Source: Undaria pinnatifida (Eukaryota > Sar > Phaeophyceae > Laminariales > Alariaceae). Taken from it: DNA of 64,000 nt. How positions within the stretch are numbered: the first letter of the stretch is position 1; each line of letters starts with the position of its first letter. Shown piece after piece: positions 38,047-50,600 of this stretch. The stretch covers positions 3,501,367 through 3,565,366 of the forward strand of contig JABAKD010000017.1 in the NCBI GenBank assembly GCA_012845835.1, given 5' to 3'. Position numbers and translations under genes: made by a program. The notes under the pieces are model-generated. The model saw nothing but the letters and a program-made list of their open reading frames with translations. It made no database searches and was not told the DNA's origin.

Positions 38047-41000
38047 CTTGTCATTGATTCAGGTTTTGGATGCCAGTAGAGTGCTTCCCCTGGACTGCTT
38101 TAGGCGACGGCTGGCCATCGCTGGCGGTGTCAGTTCCACGGCAGCAGTTCGCTATCTCACGGTGTATTCCATTATCGAGTGGTAATGCAAGAGTTGTTGT
38201 TGTGGGCTTTTACAATTAGTTGTGATACGAAACTAGAAGGCCTTCCGACGACATCCGGTTAAGGAGCCCGGCCATCCGGAAAACAGGTTGTCAAAAAAAG
38301 TCTTACGCCCATCATAGCTCGCGTCTAGGAGTAAGTCGGACGATGTGCTCAAGAAGAAGGTGTTGCACGGGCGGAGAGATGTGGCAGAGGCCGGCCTGGT
38401 GTTTATATTGCAGAGATGGTAAGCTGTGCATGATCGGAAGATCCGTGTAATAAATTGAAGGCGTACGTTGGTAGCGGGCCGTAACCGTGATGTTTGTTGC
38501 GCACAAACGATGTATGTGCGTCGGGCAGGGGGGGTTGCAGCGACGACAACGCGAAGGGGAACGCGGAATTTGTAACACAGTACATGAGACACATACTCTG
38601 AAACATAATTTCTGACACAGTCTGAGTTCCTAGTTTGGGATAGGGAGCGTTCTACATAAACTTCAGTGCAACGGCTCCCGAGTTTCTTCTTTTCATCTAA
38701 ATATCAGCCTGGCTTTCTCATTGCCCTGTTTCATTATTATGTACAGTAGGTCCCCTGTACCGGGTTCAAGGCGCACGTTATTACCGCGTGGGGACCGGGA
38801 TGCCCGTTCTGCACCGACCGCATTGATGGACTTGTTGCAAATACATCAGCTGGAAGTCTGACCAGATCAGTGGTCGTTGACCATTTTTGGAAGCTGCGCG
38901 ATATTTCAGCCGCGCCTTTTTACATGTATATTCCTCTTCTTGGCGATATAGAGCAACGACTCCCGTGGATAATGCCAGGGTCAACAGGACATACCAAGGG
39001 CGATTTCACTTACACCTGCGGCAGGGGGGGGGGTGCTACAGCAACGAGTGCCAGGGCACAGTGCGTCGAGGCGTGTGGCAAATCTATATGATTGCGTCGG
39101 ACAGGGGGAGACCTTGCAGCGGCGCCCGTCAGAGTGTAATGCGTTGCTGCGGGGCAACGGCGGAAACGAGAAACTAGGCGGAAGAGACATTGTGTACAGT
39201 ACCGGCCTGCTGATTTTTATTATTTTTGCAAAAAAATAGTGAAAACTGGTATTTCCTGCAGAGGAATAACAGCTATATCGAATTTCTTGTTCCCCTGCAA
39301 ACTTAAGGTAAGTTTCAATACGATGGGTTGTGCACTGATAGTGTTAATTATACGCGTAAATTCGTGCCACATCTCGTAGGCGAGAACTGTGAACGTAGGT
39401 CGACGGCATATGCTCTTTGGCGGCCATTACACAATGTCTGTATGACCGGTCTACACCTACCTGTATGTATCGACAATAGAGACCCAGCAGCCCCGCGCGG
39501 GTGCTGCAAGAAAAACATCGGAACGCAACATCACTACTTATGCAGACAGGGAACGTGTTTCAGCGACGTCTCAAAATGTTACAAAAAGGGTGACAAACCA
39601 TCAAGATGTGCAGACTTACCCACCGGTCAGTATATGCGCGCAGAAGTAATCGTACCATGCGTCATGCAAAGCGCAGGTCATACAATTCCTTGGCTTGTAT
39701 CGTACTCAACCTCCTTGGATCGTGCCGTACAACCCCCTAAAACTTTGTGCCGTATACAACCTCCTTAAATTGTGCCGCACAACCTCCTTGGATCGAATCG
39801 TACATCCCCTTGGACTGATTTGATTGCTACTATCTATCTTGTAAAATGCGTCTGTGAGCGTATACAAAATAGCCCCTTCTAGGAGTAAGTAAGCGCCAGC
39901 CGCTTTACTTTGTGTGATCGACGACGTAGCCGTCAATATGGTCAATATTTCCCCATGAAGTCCCCAAGGGGTCAACTAAACAACCGCCTTAAATCGTTTC
40001 GTACGTAAGCTATTGATAGTGGATTTTTTTATCGGGGAGCGTCCCTTCTCTTTCTTTCCAAATCGTTTTTTGGGCTAAGAAGGACGTGTCTTGACCTACC
40101 AAACTGAGGAACTTCAGAAAAAAACAATGGCGCAGTTCAGCCACCGCAGAATGCGCCAACAATATTAATTAATATGCCATACAATAGTGTAGTGCTTCAG
40201 GTTAGCCGCTCAAACCTAGACGGTGAGCGGAATGCTTGTTTTTGCTGTGGATTTCCACCACCATAGTAGTGTATGTTCACGCGTTGCAATTCAATGCTGC
40301 CCTGTTCATACTATTGTTCATCGAACAAGCCACCACGAAACGGCACTCGGGCTACTCTAGTGTGCGGACTGCAAAGAAGGCACTATCTAGCTAGCCACTG
40401 GCTACATGTTGAGTGACAATACAGCGGAGGCAACCCGACGTCATCAGCACGATGTACGCGTACGTGTCTATGATACATTTTACTCATTTTACTAATCATT
40501 CGTTCTTACCGGTACAGTTAAAAAACATGCCCGAACCATGCCCGCACGTAGATGCCATACCAATAGCACTTGCACCCTCATCCTTGCCCCTACTGACCGA
40601 TAATTGCCGCTTGTCCCAGTAGACACCGAAAACAGTCACCCCTCCAACGGCATGCACGCAACAGGGTGGGGGCAAGCCTCCGCCCCCCTTCCATTCCATC
40701 TCCTTTAATCACACCGCTTACTTTTATGCCAAGCACAAAACAAAATTACAGATCTACGCACACAGGTACACATGGGGTCGCCACATTTCGCTTTTAGTTT
40801 TGGGTAAGCACCAAGCGCTTCGGTAGAGGTTAAGAAAAACAGTGCTCACTACATGCTCTACGGCGTCGTGGTGTTATCCTCCCGCCGCGAGCGTTACTAT
40901 GGGACACAAGCGTTGTCTGCGTTCCGAAATTAGTTACTGTAGTTCCGGACGAATAAGGCCCAGGTACAGCTGCAGCTCGACGAAGTCATCTCGACGAAGT

Positions 41001-41512
41001 CATCATACAACGCGCCCCATCCATGTACTACAGCAATTACTCCACCCGCTGTTTTATTATGCTGTCAAGGGCTTGCGCGTGACCCCAGTGGGACTGCATA
41101 TGGTTACATGTCTGCCTGGCAATCAAGGGAAATTGGCCCATGAGGACGGGTCGTGTACCGATACTATCGATGCTACGCGCAAATGATACAGTCAAGAGGT
41201 CTTGTTTTATAAGCGAGAAATCTTGACTACAATGCAGCATGTCAAACGATGCATGATTACACCTGTATACATCGACAAAAGGCCCACAAAAATACTCACG
41301 TGGGTGCTGGTCTAAAGTAGTGACACGTTTCTACTCATACAAATGGGCTATTGACACGCGATGGAGCTTGTTGGGAAACCACACTGCTTTCACGGGCTAC
41401 TAGCAAACACGCGACGATTGGGGGTACGCAATGTTGAACTCTGGTTTTCCGGAAGCGAGCCACAGCCGTAACACATGCAGGAGCGTTGCATGGGTTTAGC
41501 CTCGTGCGGAGC
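38047..41512. other. Intergenic between the M2 copy and the gene A stop, no supported gene
   Basis: A plus-strand frame of 146 codons (39328-39768) is rich in cysteine (CCKKN, CRQGTC, KCYKKGD) but has no family motif I know and no homologue in the window. I do not call it a gene. The 3' untranslated region of gene A should fall at the right edge. Confidence 0.45.
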
Positions 41513-41641
41513 TTAGTACTCGTACACGCTCATGGCGTTGCGACCGCCGCAGGTCTCCCCAGCGTCTCCGCCGCAAGCGAAGTCGCAAGCTGACGAGGCG
41601 CCGTAGGTCTCGAAGTCGGTGTCCTCGTCGCCGCACCAGCA
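41513..41641 (-). CDS. Gene A exon 18: end of WSC 3 and stop
   Basis: Begins CWCGDEDTDFETYGASSAC, continues with CGGDAGETCGGRNAMSVYEY, then TAA. The protein ends exactly at the end of the WSC domain, with no anchor or tail. I see no AATAAA in the roughly 100 bases after the stop. Confidence 0.92.
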   Translation of the reverse strand, partial: CWCGDEDTDFETYGASSACDFACGGDAGETCGGRNAMSVYEY

Positions 41642-44600
41642 CTGCGGAAACCAAAAGCAACATCGGGTGAAACGTGGCAACGTTAGGCACTGGAACCAAC
41701 ACGAAATTGATATTCACTTTCTTCATGGAAAGATGAGCGCAGTGCTACTTGTCCCACGGTCCCGGTTTCAAAACTGTCGTTGGAAACTAGCTGTTATCTC
41801 CTTGGGGTTGGCTGGAAATGCGCAGAACTAAACCCAATGATTCATTTTCGAGGAAAGGTGAGCATTTTAAAATATGGCTAGCCTAGGGTCTCAAGTTTTC
41901 GGAAGCGTTTCTGCGTAGGGATTTTACTCCGAAATCCGGAAATATCTTGCTCGTCAGATTCGCCATTAGGGTACTCGTTCCCCAACAGTCCTTATATGAG
42001 CCAGAAGGAATTGCAAGCACTACTGTGTAGCGGCAACCAGCACTCACTGCTCCGCACCACACCGTGGACAATAGGTTCCGGGTCAATAGGCAATCCATAG
42101 GATCCAACTCTACAATAGGAGGCCTACTGTATCGATGGGCACTTTTTGAAGCCGGTAATGGGTATGGGTATCTAGTGACACCTCAATCGATCTATTGTTC
42201 GGCCATTGGCATGTAATATCAAATACTATCGTTGAAACGGAAAACTATCAAGGTGTTTCCAGAGCATTGTTGTATCAGGCGATTTCACAGGGGGCCTGTT
42301 ATCGGGCAAACGGAAATGCTAGAGACCGGCGTTGTGGAGGGACCGAAACACAGGCCCACTCGGATAAAAAGTCAACAGTATAGGCTTACCTCAACACCGT
42401 ACTGGGTTCCGAAGTAGGAGTAGGACGTGCACATCGACTGGCACATCTGTTAATCGTCAAAGACCCGAGAAACGAACCGAAGCAGGCGAGCAGTTAAGGG
42501 GCAAGCAAGAGAGCGAGTTAAAACCGAAAACGTTCTGCGTGATCGACAGTGGTGGAGGGTCGCGGTTTTGCAAATATGGAAAGCCACATCCAGAGTGAGA
42601 GGTATAACACCCAAGTCCGTGGGAGATACTAACCTTGTGTCGAAAAATCTGAGCAAGTAGACCTCACTTATTAAATTTCGACGGGCTAGAAGGCGTTTCT
42701 CTTCAATCGCACCTATCGCCGTCAAGCATATGTATGTCACCGCTTTGGGCTTGCCAAGCACCAAAAAAATAATTGAAGATTGGTTTAGGATTGGGTTTCA
42801 CAATTAGGCCAGAGGATCGGAAAAGAAGGCCAAAAAACAAACAAACAAGATGGTGCATTACTAAGGTTATAGCTCAAGGGATCAAGCAGCAGTTAGTTCA
42901 GGAACTACGCTGCGCCAATACTTCGATACTGAAAGGCAACAAAAAATTGTTGCTAGTTTTCCTGTTTCGTTTCGGGGTTCACGAATCAAGCACGAGTAAA
43001 AAAAAAACGAAAATCCCAACGCCGAGGCGACGTTGCCGGTCACTCATACCGTGTGCGGGTCACGCCGGCCGACCGACCGGCGATGTATGCATGGAACGAC
43101 CAACGCCCGAATCGAAGAGAGCTTTGTGTCGTCGCTGGTCAATACTCTGCAGAAACACAACCACTACCTACCGACAGCTAAACGGCATTGGATTCCAATG
43201 ATTAAAAATGGGTTCTAGCTAGTCGAAACGTGGAGCTCCCACAGCGAATAAAAGAAGTTGCTCACGTCGGTGGTCATGTCGGCGTCCGTCTGCGAGTACG
43301 TCATGATGCGGCCGCCCTTCGAGTCTCCCCAGCAGCCCAAGAACGTCGGGGTGGGTACAATCACGGCGTCAGGGTAGGTGTACACGCTGATGGCGAAGTT
43401 GCCGCCGCACGTCTCCGTCGCGTCTCCGGCGCACGGGAAGTTGCAGGTGCCGGGGCCGAGCTCGGTCGGGTCGTCGGATTGCACGCCGCAGAAGCACTGC
43501 ATCACGTCGAGACCAGGAAAAGGCAGCGGCGTTACAGAACACTACTGCTGTAATGGTACGCACCCAAAATAGCTGCTTTGTATCCGGAGCGGAAGCTATC
43601 GGTAGGTAGGACTGCACGTGTTGTAATAAACGAGACGATAGTAAAAACATTGCAAAACTGTACGTGGAAAGTATTTTTGGCGGGTAAAAAAACAGTTTGC
43701 ATTTGAGAGTTTTCCCCCCCTTTGTTTCTGTTGGCCATGCTTTTCCCCAAATTTACTCATCGTCGATCGGTCGACACTCGAAAAAACGAGCTTACCTCCG
43801 AGCCATACTCGGTTCCGAAGTAAGGCGATCCTTCGCACATCATCGCGCACACCTGGTGTGACGCGACGTTCAGAAACGACGCAAAAACGGCGAGACGCAA
43901 CCCGGGCGTACGTGAACTCGGAGGGCATGGGGATGAGGTTTCGGCAATGAGTCCTGGGCTGCGATAGAGACAGAAGTGTCTGCCGACCGGAAAGTGTCTA
44001 GTTGACGTGACCATGCTCGGTTTGCTGGAGTTACCCAGCATCGTTCGCTTTGTTTGCGGTCTACGTTTCATACCTCGGAAGTTAGAAACTTCGTCGGGTT
44101 GGGCTTTCAGGGTTCCCGAGGTCAACGCATGGGTGTGAGATGGAGACATCCTTCGCGTGAGGAATGGCAGAACAGAACATTCCGGGTCTTACCCTATCGT
44201 AGCATGTGCCCAAGGAAAGCTAGTTATCGATAGTATCTCTGGCGGTAGCGGGAAGATTGTGTACTGCACGAAGGCACATAGAACGTTCGCATGACAACCA
44301 GCGTGTGCGCCGCACACGCACATGATGTTATTTATAGTGCGCGACGCCTGGGGACTGCAACGACGAAACATTTTAACTGGTCGATGGAAAACCCTCTCGT
44401 CTACGATCAACAGCGGTGGCACCCAACCTACCGCCGTGGTCATGGTGGGGTCGTTCAACGTGGAGTCCCCGCTCAGCACGCGGTCCCAGCTGTCCTTGTA
44501 GCACCCCACGAAGGGGTACATCTGGTACTCGTACACGCTGATGGCGTTGTTCCCGCCGCAGGTCTGGTCGGCGTCTCCCGCGCAAGGGAAGTTGCAGGTT

Positions 44601-47600
44601 GCAGGCCCCTTCCTCGAGGGGTCGTCCGGCGAGCTACCGCAGAAGCACTGCTCGACGGAGGGGAAGATTGGGAAGGGTTGGGGAGGGTTGGATTCGGGTT
44701 GGGTTGGTGTGCGGCAACGCATGGGTGGAGGAGGTGTGAGGAATGATGATGATGATAATTGAGGTTAATGCATGTGATCTGGTGGGTGCAGGGCCGAGTG
44801 CAGTACAAATATTTGGCCAGGCACGGTCTCGTCAACCAAACCCCTCACCACTACGAGCGCACGCCGCTGGAAAGACGGCGATGATAGCTAGTCGCAGCTC
44901 CGTATAAAACTTGATACTATTGGAGGGCAAACTCGAAACACGCAAGCGTATCGCCGAAAACAATGACAAGGCGCTACTCGCCAAGGCCTTTTTCGTCGGG
45001 TTTTAAAAACACGGCCCCCAAAAGCTCTACGCATCACCATTTCATTGATGTAGTGCCTTTTGCTGCACGTACCTCAGTGGAGTACTCGGTACCGAAGTAT
45101 TCGTATCCCTCGCAGAGCATGGCGCATTTCTGAGGGACACACGCGAAAGCGGGAACAGCAATCGAGACGTGGGAAATGAAGAAACGGAGTCAAGGTCATT
45201 CGAGAAATATGAGAGCGATGCACCTCCATTCACCTGTGGACGCGCGTGCGACGGCAGGTGTTGCACGTAACGGGCCAAACATTTCGAACTTCGCCTGTGC
45301 CTCCTCTGCCTGATGTGGGTGTGGGATAGAGTGCGACGTAGCGTGTGCCACGAGAGCTTTCTAGTATGTTTTTTTAGGATGACAGGGGGACTGCTTGACC
45401 AAATACTTCGTGTCGTCAATCCTGGATCATTACCGCCGTGCGCGGTGCGGAAAATACATCCTAAAGGGCATTATCGTACTTTGCATATCGTCGTGAGGAC
45501 ATTATCGTTTTGCAATATGATTCGTTGTACATCATGGGGATTTTCGTCGAGTTGTAGATTCGTTTTTTCTTGTTTGTGGGCTACTTGACCAAATCCTTCC
45601 TACTACCGAAATGGCATTATCGTTTTGCACCATACCATTCCTAAGTTTGTTTTTGGTCGAGTTGTACTTTCGTTTTTTCTGAAACGTTTGGGTTTGCGTG
45701 AGGTTTGGGTGAGAGACAGGGCTCCTCTCGAGCGTGGCGGCAAAGAAACCGTAGATGGCACGTCTACCGCATTCATCTAGGTCACGAGTGAGCTTGTTCA
45801 TCGGGTTGCATATCCTATTTACGTCAGTTTCTGGATGTTTATGAATGTAGTTCTCTGGATTAGAGCCCCAGAGAGTGAAAGATGCCAAAATGTAGGCGCA
45901 CTCTTACGGTGGCATGCGTCTGATGTTGGGGCTGTGGTAGAAATCCAACGTTTGGGCCGTGGTAGAGTTTTTGTGTGGTGCAGTTTCATTCGCCAACGCT
46001 TGTCGTGGTACTAAACCATTGTTTATATTTACTATTCGTGGAAACAGCCGCGATTACTTGCGGCACTTACATACCAACGATCACCGATTCACTGCTCGCA
46101 CAGGCCCACGCCCTACTCAAATTTATCTGGTACGTTGTGCCTGTGCCCACCCGGGAGAAACCACCCCCCTCGCATGACTATAACCCCCCCCCTCGAAAAA
46201 TAATATCGATTTTCTTGAGCGATTTTTTCATGGCCGGTCGACACAAGGAAGGATACTATTGAAAGAAAATACCCATTTATTTTCCTTGTGTGCGAAGGCC
46301 TATCGATCGATGACGTCGGGGAGGGTGTCGAGGGACACCGTTTTTCAGAAGATACGGCCGGGAGTTGGTATTGAACACCGGCGATTTCGGTAAAGAAAAG
46401 TTGGGGGGGGGCTACGGTCGAACGACCCCCCCCTCCCCCCCGGCCCCCAGCTATTGTTCGATCCATTGTAGTAAGCGCTGACAGTTCGCCCCTAAACCAC
46501 TCCGGTACACCAAGTCGACCATAAAAAAAACGGCAGATCAAGACGAAAAAAAAAAAATCCGAAACGCACCTCGGTGGTCATCTCCCCGTCGTTCTTGACG
46601 AAGTCTCCGGTGAGGACACGGTCACCGTTGCTGTCTCCGTAGCACCCCACCGGCGCGTAAGCAGTGTGGGTCACTTCTGTGTAGGGTGCCATCGTAGGAG
46701 GCATGGTGGGGGGCACCGTGGGGGGTTCCGTCGTGGGCACGACGGGGGCGGGGGTGGGGGGGACCATGACTTGGCCCCTGAAGTTGGAGATGCTGACCTG
46801 TCAACGTCAGCAGCACGGAGACGCGGGTAGTAGCGCATCGCCGTGTTGTTGGTGTTAGTTGTAAGAGGCATCGTGGGCGAGGTGGTGAGAGGCACCGCGA
46901 GAGTATATCGAGGTCAGGGTGGGTGCGGGACGGGAACTCGGGGAGCGGGGGTGACGAAGACGAAAACCCAGTCAAGTTTGAAGCGTCACGTAGGCTACGG
47001 CAGGGGGGGGTGCACCCCACTTTTTAATACCGGACCCTGAACAGCTATTATACTCTCACGAGTGCGTGACTCTGTGTACCGCGCACTGACGAAGCGTGAC
47101 TTGAGGAAATGTAGCTTTATTTTTCCACCAGAGCCCGGGATGGCTTCTGAGACCGGAGGCACGTGCCTCCGATCTATTCCCTAACTTTCCCGAATATAAA
47201 ACGCCAACCTTATCATACGAACCCCATCCAAACGATCTCAAATTCGGATAATCACAGGCCTTTTGAAGCCGTATCTTAACACGATGACCTCGAGGAACAG
47301 GGGAGTCACTCGCGCGAGTGACACCGAGCCAATGAAAACAAATTGCCCTAAAAAGGGGATACACCCCCGCCGCCCCCCGCCCCCCCCCCCCTACCGGATA
47401 AGTCAACTTTTGAATGTTGTAGAGTGGCATACCTGAGGCAATCTTCCGACAAAAATAAGGGAAAACCGGTCGATCGAGGTAGGTTTGGTTTATGCTGGGT
47501 TTGTGATGCGGCCATGTGGGCGGGATAAGGGAGCCGGGTTGGGAGGGGGTAACAACCAAGGACGTGGAGACTTTGGGAACCTGTTGATGAGAGATTTTTC

Positions 47601-50600
47601 TTCCTGTAGGAAAACAACCAACAGGGCACGATTCGAGTACACATGTTTGTCTCTGGGCTCCTCACCATGTTGTCCTCGATGGTACGAGCGTTGTCTTCCG
47701 TGGGCGTTCCGGTCGGCCTTCCAAGGTAGGTGACGTCGGGGTTGGAGAAGTAGTTTCCGTATGGGGACCCGCACCCGTAGCTCATGATCGTCCGGTACCT
47801 GAAATTTCAAACCGAATGACCGCAAATACATAGGAAATATTTTTGGCAAAACGCAAAACAACTTATGGACAAAATGTGCGGTTAAGGCAGCCCATTTCGG
47901 CGAACAATATGTTTTCCAGATAGCGAAACTCCTTTACTGTAGATACACGTATTGGGAACACTTGTGGCCTAGGGAGATCCGCACTAACTCGCAGCTGGTG
48001 CGTAATCTTCGTTATAACAAAAAATGAACGAAACGCGCAGTAAGCACTCACGGGGCGATGCCGCTGCAGTAGCGGAGGCCGTGGGAGTACTCGGTGTCCC
48101 GGATGCTGTTTTCCCTGTTGTGGAAGCAGCCGAAGTTGTGGCCGTACTCGTGGGTGTGGATGTAGTTGTCGAGGCACGTCGGCTTCACGATAGAGAACCC
48201 GTACTGCTCCGCGATCGCAGTGTACCTGCAGAAGCGGAAGTACCATGAAGAAACGGGGAGCACGACGGTGAAACGGTCAATTTTACGACGAAAAAATTGC
48301 TCTTGTGGTTGTAGAGGGTGTGGAAGGGGGGCGGGCAACGAACGAAAGCGGGACGCATGCTACGACAGAGGTGAAACACTTTTTTTCTGAGGCTTCCTCA
48401 ATTCGGGAGCGGAAGACATTTCTTAACGAAAAAACTGAGATTTGGACAAAAAATGAAAACTGCCACCGGGACGCGTGCCACGATAGAGGTTGCACCGCTT
48501 TTTTCTGTTATCGTGCAAATACCACGGCAATCCCGCCACCACTTCTGCCACCGCGCACCTATTATCATTACAGCTACCGCGCGCGCTACAGCCAAGCGTA
48601 GATGTGGGGGAGACACATGGATCATGCGCACCCCTGTTGTAGCCTTACTGTAGCTCTAGCCCAACGACCGGCGCGTGCTGCGATGGAGGCAGCGCTTTCT
48701 CGCTATTTTTGTTCGGCACGACGGCGCTCCCTTCCTTCACCCAAAATCGTCACAAATTTCATTAATTGTACGCTTTTCAGCAGTCCTAGGGCATGGTTTC
48801 GTTTCTCGGATTTCGTTTTCGGTTTACTCGAAACATCAGGTTCCCAGGGAGTGACTGATTCTACGATAGTCCCCCCCCCAAAAAAAAAAACAGCGATTGT
48901 CTTTAACGACGAACGTTTTTTGACTGCTCGACACGAGGAAGGGTGCCGTTGGAACGTTGTCTTCACATATTTTCTTGTTTGCATCGAAGGACTGTCGAAC
49001 GATGGCGTCGGCGTGACAGGAGGTACCGTACTTCAACAGGTACGGCCAGGAACTGGTTTCAAAAACGGCGACTTCGCTGAAGAAAATTTGGAGGGGCTAC
49101 CGTAGAATGACTCGGGTTAGGTACAATTGTTTTTTGTCGAGGGGCCTCAAAAAAGGTACGCCTCTATACCGTAGTTTCAGTCTACTCAAACAGCAGGCTT
49201 TTTGGGTGGGGTGCAAAAATTACGGCTAGGTCGGGTAGATTTGGCTTACCCCCATCCGCAGAATCCATCGTTGAAGTAGCCGATGAGCTGCACCAAGTCT
49301 GCCTCTACGGCGTCCCTCATGTCCTTCACAGCCTGGGTGTCCATGAACTGGTTAAGCGTCACGATACCGCCCGTGTCCGTCTCCTCGAAGGGTGCCTGTA
49401 GAGGCGATGCAAGCAAAAAAAAACATAGGTCGTTGCATAACACACATGTATCCATTTCGACCAAGCGTTAACCTTAGAAGACTAAGCTATAACACCTCTA
49501 AACGTGCCAGAGGACGAAATATTAAGGACTAAACCTGAACACATAGATAAGAGGCGCCCCGGTCGAAACGATCAGCGATCAAATCGATCTCGCTAGCGCA
49601 CATTGCAGATCTTGTACTCGCGAGGAAGGCTGCCCTTCTCACGTGGCGGTGATTCCGAAATGAGCTCTTTCTTTGCGTCTTGTTTCTGCGGCTTCTCGCT
49701 TGAGGGAGGATCCACTTCTTCCCGAACTCGCCAAAACCAAAGGGAAAAATACAACCAAGTGTTTTAACCAGAGAACAATTCTATGGCCTGGGAATGCAAC
49801 AATTTTTTTATCCCCAAGAATATATTATTTCCGGCGATTTTGGCTAAGGAGGCCCATCATTCTGGAAAGCGTTTTGTTTTTTAAAGGCAAAAAGGGTTCA
49901 CCTCCATCGCAGCACACACGTCCCTCACGCCAAGCGCTTACATGAATAAGCATGAAAAAAAAAAACCTGGGCCAGTATCCTTTGCTTCTCAAGGTCTCAC
50001 ACCCCACCATCCACACACAAGAAACTATTTCCAGCCCTTCTCCTATGATCTCACCGGGCCGATGAGGACGGCCTTGAACCTGACAGCCACTTCAGAGTTG
50101 ATGAACGCCTGGTTGGTCCACACGAGGCTCTCCACGATAGTCGTGATCATCTGCTGGTGAGTGACTCCACCCAGGACAGCCCTGGCAGCTTCAGTGTACA
50201 GAACCATCACGTCGATCTGGCGCGCGCGGGGGGGGGGGGGGGGGGGGGGGATTATCAGAGGAAGCGGTGTTGACTGGGGGGGGCGGGGAGGCGAGGCCAG
50301 CGTTGGTCAGAGACGCATCTTGTTCATTTGACGTGGGGAGGGTTGGAGGTGAGTGTAGAAGAAGAGGTGCCGATGGCAGCGTGGAGCACGAGTTGGTGAG
50401 GTGAATACAAGTCGTAACATAAGGAGGCGTGGTTTGTACGAGGTTGGCAAAATTACGCTGTTGGTGCGGCATATACTGTGATACGCAATGACTCCCATAA
50501 ATGATATCAGGGTCAACCGGGCAACATTTCCTGGAGCGTTCCAGAACGTCAGAGGCGTAAAGCCAACTCCATGATTCTGACCCCATCGAGGAACAGAGGG

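Noticed and set aside
39328-39768. Cysteine-rich frame of 146 codons
   Set aside because: Interesting composition but no recognised family, no paralogue and no splice context. A protein search would be needed before calling it.
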